This document shows, in pieces, positions 10,739 to 19,354 of a stretch of 64,000 nucleotides of DNA (the stretch's first letter is position 1; each line of letters opens with the position of its first letter). Under the pieces are notes generated by a model. That model searched no databases and was not told where the DNA came from. It saw only the letters and a list, made by a program, of their open reading frames with translations. The stretch comes from Acidimicrobiales bacterium. GTDB lineage: Bacteria; Actinomycetota; Acidimicrobiia; Acidimicrobiales; Aldehydirespiratoraceae. Made by a program: the position numbers and the translations under genes. The DNA lies in contig JAJCXY010000121.1 of NCBI GenBank assembly GCA_029263215.1, positions 1 to 64,000 on the forward strand, in the 5' to 3' direction.

Positions 10739-12151
10739 ATGGCGAGACCAGAGACATTAGGAGCGCTACGGGCAAGTGGATGGGAGTCGATTCCTGTCCG
10801 CCAAGAACTTCGTCGCAATGCGGTGGCGAAGATCCGTGCGGGCGAGCCCTTGTTCCCGGAGGTGTTGGGCTACGAGAACACGGTGTCGCCCCAGCTGGAG
10901 AACGCTCTCCTGGCCGGGCACGACATCATTTTCCTGGGTGAGCGGGGTCAGGCCAAGACACGAATGATTCGTGGCCTCACCGATCTGCTCGACGAGTGGA
11001 TGCCTACAATCGCCGGTTCGGAGATCAACGACGACCCGTATGCGCCGGTGTCGCGCCATGCTCTCGAACTGGTGGCCGAACTCGGTGACGACACCCCCAT
11101 CGTCTGGGTGCATCGCGACGATCGTTTCGGCGAGAAGCTGGCCACCCCCGACACATCGATTGCCGACCTCATCGGCGAGGTCGATCCGATCAAGGTGGCT
11201 GAGGGTCGCTATCTCTCCGACGAGCTCACCCTCCACTACGGGCTTGTGCCTCGCACCAACCGTGGGATCTTCGCCATGAACGAGCTCCCCGATCTCGCCG
11301 AGCGCATCCAGGTGGGGCTGCTCAATGTGCTGGAGGAGCGCGATGTGCAGATTCGTGGTCACAAGGTGCGTTTGCCGCTCGACGTGGTGCTGGTTGCGTC
11401 GGCCAACCCCGAGGACTACACCAACCGCGGTCGTCTGATCACCCCCTTGAAAGATCGTTTCGGTTCCCAGATCCGCACCCACTATCCGCTCGACATCGAC
11501 ACCGAGGTCTCGATCATCGAGCAGGAGGCCGACCTCACGGTGAGTGAGGGGCTTCATCTCACGGTTCCTTCGTTCATGACCGAGATCGTCGCGGGCATCT
11601 CCCATGCCGCTCGCAGCAGCCATCACATATCGCAGCGTTCGGGAGTTTCGGTGCGCCTCTCGATCTCCAACGAGGAGATCATGGTTGCCAACGCGGTGCG
11701 ACGCTCGTTGAGGGCCGGGGTATCGCGGGTGGTGCCCCGCATCGTCGACCTCGAGGCCCTTCCGGCATCGACGTCGGGCAAGGTCGAGATCGAGACTCTC
11801 GACGAGGGCCGTGATGGCGAGATTCTGGCCAACCTCGTGCGCAGTGCCGTGCTGGCGGTGTTCAAGCAGAGGGTTCCGCCCGAATCTCACCGGGCCGTGG
11901 TCGACGCCTTCGACGAGAGTCTCGTCATCGACACCGGCGAAGACGTCACCGACGAGGCTTATGCCGGCCTTCTCGAGCAGGTTCCGGCGTTGACTGCGCC
12001 GGTGCAGGCCCTGCTGGTCGATGAGGACGATGCTGAGTCGCCGGCCATGATCGCCAGCGCGTGTGAGCTCGTGCTCGAAGGTCTCCACCTGGCCAAACGC
12101 CTCAACAAGGACGCATCGGGTTCGCGGGCCCAGTTCCGATCCCGCCACTGA
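10739..12151 (+). CDS. AAA ATPase of the magnesium-chelatase/MoxR type
   Basis: A 470-residue ATPase with Walker A GERGQAKT (67-74). Downstream are the Walker B-like region around NRGIFAMNELPDL and an arginine-finger segment after SANPEDYTNRGR. It matches the mycobacterial Rv0958 type, which is normally followed directly by a VWA protein (Rv0959). The VWA partner is present here but 5.1 kb downstream at 17265. Such pairs act as chaperone-like remodelling machines; the client is unknown. The ATG at 10739 lies 73 bases from the divergent GH2-like start. Confidence 0.9.
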   Translation: MARPETLGALRASGWESIPVRQELRRNAVAKIRAGEPLFPEVLGYENTVSPQLENALLAGHDIIFLGERGQAKTRMIRGLTDLLDEWMPTIAGSEINDDPYAPVSRHALELVAELGDDTPIVWVHRDDRFGEKLATPDTSIADLIGEVDPIKVAEGRYLSDELTLHYGLVPRTNRGIFAMNELPDLAERIQVGLLNVLEERDVQIRGHKVRLPLDVVLVASANPEDYTNRGRLITPLKDRFGSQIRTHYPLDIDTEVSIIEQEADLTVSEGLHLTVPSFMTEIVAGISHAARSSHHISQRSGVSVRLSISNEEIMVANAVRRSLRAGVSRVVPRIVDLEALPASTSGKVEIETLDEGRDGEILANLVRSAVLAVFKQRVPPESHRAVVDAFDESLVIDTGEDVTDEAYAGLLEQVPALTAPVQALLVDEDDAESPAMIASACELVLEGLHLAKRLNKDASGSRAQFRSRH

Positions 12152-12220
12152 AACCCACCCGGTTCGAGAAATCGCGGCAATCATGTCAACGCGACCAGGT
12201 GGTGATGCGTCTCCAATAGT

Positions 12221-12739
12221 GTGAGCTGTGTCTCCTATATCGCACCCAACCCGAGTGATGACTCCACCGTGGTGCTCGAAGATCTCTTCGTACACCACTA
12301 CGTGGGGCTCGTACGCCTGGCGTCAGGCCTTCTCGATCGCGACGAGGCCTGCGAAGAGGTGGTGCAGGACGTCTTCGCCGAGATGCTGGCGGGCGATCGC
12401 CGCCCGGCCCCCGGCCATGAACTCGCTTATCTGAGATCGGCGGTGCTCAACCGGGCCCGCTCCCGCTTGCGCCGCCGGTGGGTGCGACGTCGGCCACTGG
12501 CGCCCGTGCCGGAAGCGCCGAGTCAGGTCGACTCCCTCATGGACCGCCTCGAACACGAACGAATCCTCGACGTTGTGCGTGGCCTTCCCCGTCGCCAGTC
12601 GGAGGTGCTCGTACTCCGCTACCAGGCCGACCTGTCAGAGGCTGAGATCGCGGCCACCCTCGGGATCTCGGCTGGTTCGGTGAAGACCCACGCGAGCCGC
12701 GGCCTGGCCGCGGTCCGCCAGCGCTTGGAGGCGCAGTGA
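12221..12739 (+). CDS. ECF-type RNA polymerase sigma factor
   Basis: A 172-residue sigma-70 family protein with region 2 (FVHHYVGLVRLASGLL and EEVVQDVFAEML, about 23-60) and region 4 (LPRRQSEVLVLRYQADLSEAEIAATLGISAGSVKTH, helix-turn-helix, about 120-160), but no regions 1 or 3. The GTG start at 12221 is the only reasonable one. The stop overlaps the next gene by four bases (GTGA), so the downstream membrane protein is probably its partner. The promoters it recognises are unknown. Confidence 0.88.
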   Translation: MSCVSYIAPNPSDDSTVVLEDLFVHHYVGLVRLASGLLDRDEACEEVVQDVFAEMLAGDRRPAPGHELAYLRSAVLNRARSRLRRRWVRRRPLAPVPEAPSQVDSLMDRLEHERILDVVRGLPRRQSEVLVLRYQADLSEAEIAATLGISAGSVKTHASRGLAAVRQRLEAQ

Positions 12740-14469
12740 CGAATCTCCCCGACGACCTCGAAACCGAGCGGCGCTTGCGCGCTGCATTCAAAGCACGAAG
12801 CGAAGGAGTAGTGATGACTCAACCCTGGTCCAACGAACCCTCTCCTCAGCGCGGCGGAGCGCGACTGGTTCTCGCTGCCGCGGTGGTTGTGGCGCTGGCC
12901 GGTATCGGTGCGGCTGTCTGGGCCGGATCTCGCGACACGACCACCGACGTCTCCACCGAGGCTCCCACCACGACCGATGACCCATCGACTGACGCCGACG
13001 GCGGAGACTCTGAGCCGGAGCCGACGGCTCCATCGTCTGACGACGACACGGTCTCGGACCCGGATCCGATCGATGGAGACAGCGGAGTGGATCGATCGGG
13101 GCTGCCGTCGACATATGGCCCGGTCTCCTTCACCGATCAGGGTGCATCCTGGCTGGTGGAACCGGTCGCGATTCCGGACCGGTTGCTTGATGAGGGATTC
13201 GTGCTCGGCGAGGACGGATTCTCCACGGCCGAAGAGGCCGCGGCGGCTTGGCTGTCGGGCAAGCTCGCGATCGAAGACCCCGCGTGGCTCGACGTCGCCT
13301 ACCTCTCGCCTGAGGATCCCGAAAACGCCTACGTGGGTCTCGGCGTGCCCCGACTGGGAGAAGGGGGCCAAACCATGGGGCTGGGGCTGGCCGTCGGCAC
13401 GGCTGTCGCCGATGCCGGCGACTGGTACGTAACCCAGGTGGTGTCAGATCTGGTCTGGATCGATTTAGTGGAACGCAATGGTGACTTTCCCGCAACCCTG
13501 CGCGTCACCGGAGGGGGATGGGCATTCGAGGGCACAGCCCTGCTCTACATCGACGAATCTGACCCTGTCGTGGTTTCGGTGGGAGCCGGCGCGGAGCCGG
13601 GTCGGTTCTCGGTGGTTGTGCCGTGGGACGGTGAGGGTGATGTCGAGGTGATGATCGTCGCCCCGGCCATCGCCGACGGAGCAACACCCGCGGCCACAGC
13701 GTTCGTAGATGTGGCATCGGATCCCACCACGACGATTTCGGTGATCGGCGTGACCGACGACGACGTGCTCAATGTGCGGTCAGGACCCGGCGTGACCAAC
13801 GAGGTGATCGCAACCCTCAGTCCCAACGCCACCGGGCTGGCTCACACAGGCGCGGTCACGCTGGTGGACGGAGAGATGTGGTGGGAGATCCTGACCGCGT
13901 CGCCCGATTCTGAGATGGGCTGGGTGAATCGGCGATTCATAGCGGTGGTGCCCGCGGTTGGCCCAGATTCCGACCGGGGTCATGAGATGTTGGCGCTCGC
14001 GGGTGCCGCACTCAGCGACTTTGGTCCGGGCGCGGCTGCGCTCGCGCTGGAATCCAGGTATGCCGACCGTATCGAGGTCGGTGGGATAGGCGTGTTCGCG
14101 GATGCGGCCCAACCCTTGCAGACGAGAACTCTCAACCAACTCGACACCCCGGTTCTCTGGGAGCTCGGATTCGAGGCGGACGACTGCGCGGAGTGCGTGA
14201 AGACGGTTCGGGAGTTCGTCGGTGTACGAGACCGCGACATCGCCGAGGCCATGCTCACCGTTGGTCCTGGTGCCGACTTCGGCGACAACGCAACGTTCAC
14301 CCACGGACTCTCGTCGGACTTCTATGGTCGGTACGCAACCGTGGTCGCGTACACGCCGGCGAGCGATCCTCAGGAGACGCTCGACTGGAGTCGCTACACC
14401 TTCGTCTTCGATTTTGTTGATGGAGAGCCTGAGATCCGTGCCATCTACAGGTGGGGCTGGACCCCCTAG
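12736..14469 (+). CDS. membrane-anchored SH3-domain protein, probable sigma-factor partner
   Basis: A 577-residue protein: about 45 cytoplasmic residues, one membrane helix (about 44-66), an acidic Thr/Asp/Glu-rich linker, then extracytoplasmic domains. Around residues 330-400 is a bacterial SH3 domain (DVLNVRSGPGVTNEVIATL ... GWVNRRFI). A beta-rich segment before it (TLRVTGGGWAFEGTALLY) may be a Gmad2-type domain. The C-terminal 170 residues are unrecognised and contain a CAEC pair. Four-base overlap with the sigma gene suggests an anti-sigma or sensor role, but the short N-terminus has no recognisable anti-sigma domain. Confidence 0.7.
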   Translation: MTNLPDDLETERRLRAAFKARSEGVVMTQPWSNEPSPQRGGARLVLAAAVVVALAGIGAAVWAGSRDTTTDVSTEAPTTTDDPSTDADGGDSEPEPTAPSSDDDTVSDPDPIDGDSGVDRSGLPSTYGPVSFTDQGASWLVEPVAIPDRLLDEGFVLGEDGFSTAEEAAAAWLSGKLAIEDPAWLDVAYLSPEDPENAYVGLGVPRLGEGGQTMGLGLAVGTAVADAGDWYVTQVVSDLVWIDLVERNGDFPATLRVTGGGWAFEGTALLYIDESDPVVVSVGAGAEPGRFSVVVPWDGEGDVEVMIVAPAIADGATPAATAFVDVASDPTTTISVIGVTDDDVLNVRSGPGVTNEVIATLSPNATGLAHTGAVTLVDGEMWWEILTASPDSEMGWVNRRFIAVVPAVGPDSDRGHEMLALAGAALSDFGPGAAALALESRYADRIEVGGIGVFADAAQPLQTRTLNQLDTPVLWELGFEADDCAECVKTVREFVGVRDRDIAEAMLTVGPGADFGDNATFTHGLSSDFYGRYATVVAYTPASDPQETLDWSRYTFVFDFVDGEPEIRAIYRWGWTP

Positions 14470-14470
14470 A

Positions 14471-15697
14471 TCAGTTCGGGCGTTCGAACGCGGCGAAGGT
14501 TTCGGCGGCCGGCTTGCGGACCCGATCTCTGCCGATCAGGCCCCGGGGTCGATTGAATCCGAGCTTCCAGTCGTAGCCGTCGAAGCCGGAATCGTGGAAG
14601 TAGCCGGCCAGGCCGATGTCGTGGGCGGCATCGCTCACATGCTGGATGGCACCCGCGATCAGGTGGTCGCGCCAGGCCTCGTCGTCGGTGGCCACACCAT
14701 GAGCCGCCACCATGAGTGAGTGGTCGGGGAGGGCATCGTGGGTGCGGTGGATTGCTTCGGCCAACTCATCGGGTTCGGGGGCGAACCCGGTGCCCGCGGT
14801 GCGGGCCCCTGCGGGCCACGGGGCGAGAGCTCCCTCGGCGGTGACGCCCACGGGATGGTCGTGCACGAGCCCCACATGGTCGACCGCGGAAACGAGCAGC
14901 GGCACCTCCACCGGATTGCGGCCGTCGATCTCGAGAATGCCGTTGGCGTGGGCTCTGAGCCAGGATCCCCACAGGAGCTCATCCCACGAGCGGGCGGCCT
15001 TACGGACCTCCACCGACAGTCGGCCGTCGTCCTCGGCTATCGCGTGGACCGGTTCGGCCCTCCAGGTGGTCATCACCTCCTGATGACCCGACGACAGCAG
15101 GCGCACGGCATCGTGCACTGCGAGCACGGCACCTTCCGCTGCTTCGCGCATGTCGCGAGGGTCTTGTCGTCCCGGTGGGCGTGAGCCGAGCCCGTAGCCC
15201 CGGATCGCCCAGCTGATCGGGTCTTCGATCGGCACGAATCCGTCGGCGATGTCGTCGAACGTCTCGGCAACGCGATCGACATGGCGCAACCAGAAGCGCT
15301 CGCGGGCTGACCCATCGCGATGGCCACCCTCGTCTTCGAGGTACCAACCGGGCAGAGATCCGTGTTGAAGGGTGAGCCAGTTCCTGATTCCCACTGATTT
15401 GGCGAAGTCCAGGATGTCGCGGTAGCGATCGAGGGCATCGTTGTCGGGCCGGCCGGGTTCGGGCTCGACCCGCGCCCATTCGACGGTAAGGCGCCAGTCG
15501 GTGCAGCCGAGAGCGGCCAGCTGTTCGAGATCGTCGTGCCAATCCACACCGAGTCCGGCCCCGTCGCCGGATCGTGGCGCTCGGCCGTCGCGCTCCCAGG
15601 TCGACCAGTCGGCCGCGGCTGCGACCCCCTCGGCCGACACCGACGAGGCGGTGACCCCCTTGTGGAATCCAGGTTCCCGGTTCGCAGCAACCATCAT
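14471..15697 (-). CDS. glycoside hydrolase family 1-like protein, nucleophile missing
   Basis: A 408-residue TIM-barrel protein resembling family 1 beta-glucosidases. DWRLTVEWARVEPEPG matches the S-R-V-x-P strand, TLQHGSLPGW matches T-L-H-H-W-D-L-P, and VPIEDP replaces the T-x-N-E-P acid/base motif with Glu kept (E158) and Asn lost. Where the nucleophile motif V-T-E-N-G should be, it reads VAAHG (330-334), followed by a normal-looking VATDDEAWRDHLI. The catalytic Glu is thus absent. Most likely a pseudoenzyme or an altered-chemistry derivative. It starts nine bases after the MaoC gene. Confidence 0.75.
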   Translation of the reverse strand: MMVAANREPGFHKGVTASSVSAEGVAAAADWSTWERDGRAPRSGDGAGLGVDWHDDLEQLAALGCTDWRLTVEWARVEPEPGRPDNDALDRYRDILDFAKSVGIRNWLTLQHGSLPGWYLEDEGGHRDGSARERFWLRHVDRVAETFDDIADGFVPIEDPISWAIRGYGLGSRPPGRQDPRDMREAAEGAVLAVHDAVRLLSSGHQEVMTTWRAEPVHAIAEDDGRLSVEVRKAARSWDELLWGSWLRAHANGILEIDGRNPVEVPLLVSAVDHVGLVHDHPVGVTAEGALAPWPAGARTAGTGFAPEPDELAEAIHRTHDALPDHSLMVAAHGVATDDEAWRDHLIAGAIQHVSDAAHDIGLAGYFHDSGFDGYDWKLGFNRPRGLIGRDRVRKPAAETFAAFERPN

Positions 15698-15706
15698 GGC
15701 CGATGA

Positions 15707-16543
15707 CTAACGATGGGTGAACACGCCGGCGTCGAACACCACCCGGTCGCCGACGCGTGTCTGGAACAGGGTGCGGCTGCCGTCGTCCCACATGTGAACA
15801 TCGAGACGCTCTCCGGGCATGACCGGCGACTTGAAGCGCCCGGTCATCGAACCGAAACGGTCTGAGTCGCTACCGCAGAGGGCATGCAGCAGGGCCCGCC
15901 CGGTGAATCCGAACGTGCACAGACCGTGCAGGATCGGCGTGTCGAAGCCGGCCATCTTGGAGAAGGAGGGGTCGGAGTGGAGGGGATTGCGGTCGCCGTT
16001 GAGTCGATAGAGGAGGGCCTGGTCGGTGCGGGTGTCGTAGCCGAGGGTGTGATCCGGCTCCCGATCGGGAAGGACCCAGTCTGAGGAGGGTCCCCGTTCG
16101 CCACCCCACCCGCCCTCACCGGCGATGAAGAGGCCGGCGGTGCTGGTCCAGAGAGGCCTGCCGCCGAGGTCGGACACATCGGTGTCGAGCACGACGAGGG
16201 CGGCCTTGCCCTTGTCGTGCATCGCCGCGACGCGGGTGGTGCCGACGGCGGAGCCTGCGGCCGGCAGAGTTTGATGGAGGGTGATCGACTGTTCGCCGTG
16301 GAGCAAGGCCGCGAGATTGAAATCGCCGAAGTCGACACCGCCCGCACCCATCACCACCACCTGGGTGGGCAGAGCACGTTGGTGGGTGTTCTGGCTGTTT
16401 TCGGTGGTGTACTCGAGCTCGAACCCGGTGGGATCGGTTGCCCCGGCTCCGACACCGAGCGCGTAGAGCAGGCTGTCCTTGGAGTCCCAGCTGATTTCGG
16501 TCTGGGGACCGACGTTTCCGACGGATCCGGGATTGACGGGCAT
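15707..16543 (-). CDS. MaoC/hydratase-2 family enoyl-CoA hydratase
   Basis: Double hot-dog hydratase of 278 residues, acting on trans-2-enoyl-CoA. The N-terminal half carries a degenerate hot-dog fold. The C-terminal half has the hydratase-2 signature: YRLNGDRNPLHSDP (Asp and His catalytic pair) followed by FDTPILHGLCTFG. It is similar to the hydratase part of peroxisomal multifunctional enzyme 2. It probably works in fatty-acid or sterol side-chain beta-oxidation. It sits in a minus-strand run with the TetR gene upstream and the GH1-like gene downstream. Confidence 0.88.
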   Translation of the reverse strand: MPVNPGSVGNVGPQTEISWDSKDSLLYALGVGAGATDPTGFELEYTTENSQNTHQRALPTQVVVMGAGGVDFGDFNLAALLHGEQSITLHQTLPAAGSAVGTTRVAAMHDKGKAALVVLDTDVSDLGGRPLWTSTAGLFIAGEGGWGGERGPSSDWVLPDREPDHTLGYDTRTDQALLYRLNGDRNPLHSDPSFSKMAGFDTPILHGLCTFGFTGRALLHALCGSDSDRFGSMTGRFKSPVMPGERLDVHMWDDGSRTLFQTRVGDRVVFDAGVFTHR

Positions 16544-16558
16544 GAGAAGTCTCCGAGA

Positions 16559-17173
16559 TCAGCGGATATCTGTGTCGAGTGTGGCCATCGCCATCGCCGA
16601 GATCCAATCGGCCAATGAGGCGTCGTGGCGCGAGCGGTCGACGGTGGTGGCCACCGTGGTTATCGAACCGATCGCTCCTGCGACCAGCAGGGCGGCCTCA
16701 CTCTCGGAGAGATCGGGTCGATCTTCGCGTAGGGCGGTGGTCCATTCCTCGGACCATGATCGAAGCCGTCGGCTCATGGGTGAGCGGCGCTCCGACGACA
16801 GGTGCCGGGCCTCGCTGGTCCAGACCGCGATCAGGGCCGAGCGGTCGAGGGCCACGTCGACGTAGGCGCGGATGTAGGCCTCCAGCAGCTTGCGGGGAAC
16901 GTCGTTGGCGGCGCGGGCGGCACGGTTGACCGAGTGCACTTCGTCGGCGGCGAGTTGCATGGCATCGAGCAGGATCTCCTCCTTGGAGGAGAAGTGGCGG
17001 TAGATGGCGGGACCGCTCACGTCCACCGCCTTGCCTATGTCGTCGACGCTCGTGGCGGGATAGCCCCGTTCGTGGAAGAGCTTGATCGCGGCATCGAGAA
17101 TCAGGGCGCGACGGTTGGGCGGCCGGCGGTTGCCGTTGGGGTCGGGTCCATCGGTGGGGGGGGCGTCGCTCAT
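16559..17173 (-). CDS. TetR family transcriptional regulator
   Basis: A 204-residue repressor-type protein. The N-terminal helix-turn-helix (about 22-70: ILDAAIKLFHERGYPATSVDDIG ... GPAIYRHFSSKEEIL) is a full TetR domain. The C-terminal ligand domain is of the type often found with acyl-CoA metabolism genes. The MaoC gene follows directly, suggesting control of lipid catabolism, and a near-perfect palindrome lies five bases upstream of its start. Confidence 0.92.
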   Translation of the reverse strand: MSDAPPTDGPDPNGNRRPPNRRALILDAAIKLFHERGYPATSVDDIGKAVDVSGPAIYRHFSSKEEILLDAMQLAADEVHSVNRAARAANDVPRKLLEAYIRAYVDVALDRSALIAVWTSEARHLSSERRSPMSRRLRSWSEEWTTALREDRPDLSESEAALLVAGAIGSITTVATTVDRSRHDASLADWISAMAMATLDTDIR

Positions 17174-17178
17174 GGTTA

Positions 17179-17190
17179 GTCAACGTTAAC
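17179..17190. promoter_or_regulatory. candidate TetR operator
   Basis: The 12-mer GTCAACGTTAAC is a palindrome with a single mismatched pair. It lies just upstream of the TetR start and in the divergent promoter region of the VWA gene. Position and symmetry fit autoregulation. Confidence 0.5.
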
Positions 17191-17264
17191 AAAGGTGTCA
17201 TCGGGTAGCCCATGTCGACGGGTGGCCCTGCACGGAGAGCGATCGGCGCGGCTAGGTTGCGGGC

Positions 17265-19304
17265 ATGGTGCTCCGTCGCCGACGCAGTCGCAATCGCCGG
17301 CAAGCGCCCCACTTCACCTACTCGCGCTGGGATGGCACCCAGGTCGGGTTTGACGTCGACGCCGATCATCTGTTCGGTGAGATGACCGACGAGCTGCTTT
17401 ACCACGGCGATGTCAACAGCGCCCTTCGCCAGATGATGCAGGGCGGACTCACAGATCGCGAAGGCCGCCAGATGGATGGCATCCGCGACATGATGGACCG
17501 TCTCCGAGAGCGCCGTCGCGAGCTGCTCGACCAATACGACCTCGGTGGCGTCTTCGACGACATAGCGGAGGCTCTTCGCGAGGTGGTCGAAGAGGAGCGT
17601 GGGGCCCTCGACCACATGGTGAACGAGGCCTCCGGTGAAGACGATGAGCGCCGTCAGGAGCTTGCTTCCGACACCGCAACCATGAAGAACATGGAGCTCG
17701 ACATGCTCCCGCCCGATCTAGCGGGCCAGGTGAAGGGACTCCAGAACTACGACTTCGAGAGCGCTGAAGCCCAGGCGAAGTTCGATGAGCTCATGGAGAA
17801 GCTTCGCGAGCAGGTGATGCAGCAGCATCTCGACCAGATGGCCGAAGGCATCAACGACATGTCACCCGCCGACATGCAGCGGGTGAAGGACATGTTGGCG
17901 GAGCTCAACCAGATGCTCGAGCAGAGGGCGGCGGGCGACGAACCCGACTTCGACGGTTTCATGGAGCGCTTCGGCGACTTCTTCCCGGAGAATCCCCAGA
18001 CTCTCGATGAGCTGCTCGAGATCATGGCCGAGCGAATGGCCCAGACTCAGCAGATGCTCAACTCGATGACCCCCGAGCAGCGTCAGCAGCTCGAGGAGTT
18101 GAGTGATCAGCTAATGCAGGACATGGACCTGCAATGGCAGATGAACCAGCTGGCCGACAACCTGCGAGATCAGTTTCCCCAGATGGGCTGGGGCCAGTCC
18201 TACGACTTCCAAGGTATGGACCCTCTCGACATGCCCGAGGCCATCGACATGATGGGTGAGTTGGGCGACATCGATCAGCTCGACAACCTCCTACGAGGCG
18301 CTACCAACCCCGGAGCATTGGTCGAGGTCGACATCGATCGTGCCCGCGAGCTTCTCGGCGAGGAATCGGCCGAAAGTCTCGAACGGATGGCCGAGCTGGC
18401 CCGCATGCTCGAAGAGTCGGGGCTCATCGAGAATCGCGAGGGTCGCTATGAGCTCACCCCTCGGGCGATCAGGCGGATGGGGGCCGGTGCCCTCGAAGAG
18501 ATCTTCAAACGTATGTCGCCTGATGCGCTCGGGAGGCACGCGGTGGAACGCACCGGGCATGGTCACGAACGCGACTACGACACCAAACGTTATGAATACG
18601 GCGACCGCTTCAACCTCCACATCGAGAAGACCCTGCGCAATGCCGTGGGCCGAACCGGTGGCGGCATCCCCGTCCAGTTGCACCCCGATGATTTCGAGAT
18701 CGAGCGCACCGAGCAGCTCGTGCGGTCGAGCACCGTGCTGATGCTCGATGTGTCGATGTCGATGGCGATGAGGGAGAACTTTCTACCCGCAAAGAAGGTC
18801 ACGATGGCTCTCCATTCGCTGATCTCGAGCCAATACCCACGTGATTTCCTTGGCATGGTGTCGTTCAGCGAGGTGGCGAGGGAGTTCAACGCGGCGTCGC
18901 TTCCCGAGCTGTCCTGGGACTACGTCTACGGCACCAACATGCAGCACGCTTTCCAGATCGCCCGCAAGATGCTGGCCAAGCAGAGCGGCACCAAGCAGAT
19001 CGTCATGATCACCGATGGCGAGCCCACGGCCCACATCACGCCGTCCGGTACCCCCTACTTCAACTACCCACCTTCTCGTCAGACCGTTGATCTCACCCTC
19101 GCCGAGGTCGGAAAGTGCACTCGGGAGGGAATCCGCATCAACACCTTCGTCCTCGACGTCACCCACTACCTCCAGGACTTTGTCGAGCAGATCTCTCGGA
19201 TGAACGGCGGCCGTGCTTTCTTCACCACCAACGAGGACCTCGGCGACTATGTCCTCATGGACTTCGTCGACAACAAACAGAGCCTCCTGCGGGGCAGGAA
19301 ATGA
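17265..19304 (+). CDS. VWA domain protein, partner of the AAA ATPase
   Basis: A 679-residue protein of the Rv0959 type. The long N-terminal part is helical and rich in Met, Gln and Glu (about 100-330). The C-terminal von Willebrand A domain (about 485-679) has an intact metal site, D495-x-S-x-S, plus a conserved T and D further on (VMITDGEPTAH). The family partners the AAA ATPase encoded at 10739, presumably delivering clients to it. The ATG at 17265 follows the divergent TetR promoter region. No signal peptide. Confidence 0.88.
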   Translation: MVLRRRRSRNRRQAPHFTYSRWDGTQVGFDVDADHLFGEMTDELLYHGDVNSALRQMMQGGLTDREGRQMDGIRDMMDRLRERRRELLDQYDLGGVFDDIAEALREVVEEERGALDHMVNEASGEDDERRQELASDTATMKNMELDMLPPDLAGQVKGLQNYDFESAEAQAKFDELMEKLREQVMQQHLDQMAEGINDMSPADMQRVKDMLAELNQMLEQRAAGDEPDFDGFMERFGDFFPENPQTLDELLEIMAERMAQTQQMLNSMTPEQRQQLEELSDQLMQDMDLQWQMNQLADNLRDQFPQMGWGQSYDFQGMDPLDMPEAIDMMGELGDIDQLDNLLRGATNPGALVEVDIDRARELLGEESAESLERMAELARMLEESGLIENREGRYELTPRAIRRMGAGALEEIFKRMSPDALGRHAVERTGHGHERDYDTKRYEYGDRFNLHIEKTLRNAVGRTGGGIPVQLHPDDFEIERTEQLVRSSTVLMLDVSMSMAMRENFLPAKKVTMALHSLISSQYPRDFLGMVSFSEVAREFNAASLPELSWDYVYGTNMQHAFQIARKMLAKQSGTKQIVMITDGEPTAHITPSGTPYFNYPPSRQTVDLTLAEVGKCTREGIRINTFVLDVTHYLQDFVEQISRMNGGRAFFTTNEDLGDYVLMDFVDNKQSLLRGRK

Positions 19305-19354
19305 GTACGAGCACCTGACGTGATCGTTTCGGGCCGGAGCGGAGGCCTCAACGG

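Noticed and set aside
10766-12298. Long minus-strand frame (510 codons) opposite the AAA ATPase
   Set aside because: It is an antisense shadow of a strongly conserved gene, has no homology-like motifs and is rich in His/Gly/Val as expected from the complementary strand.
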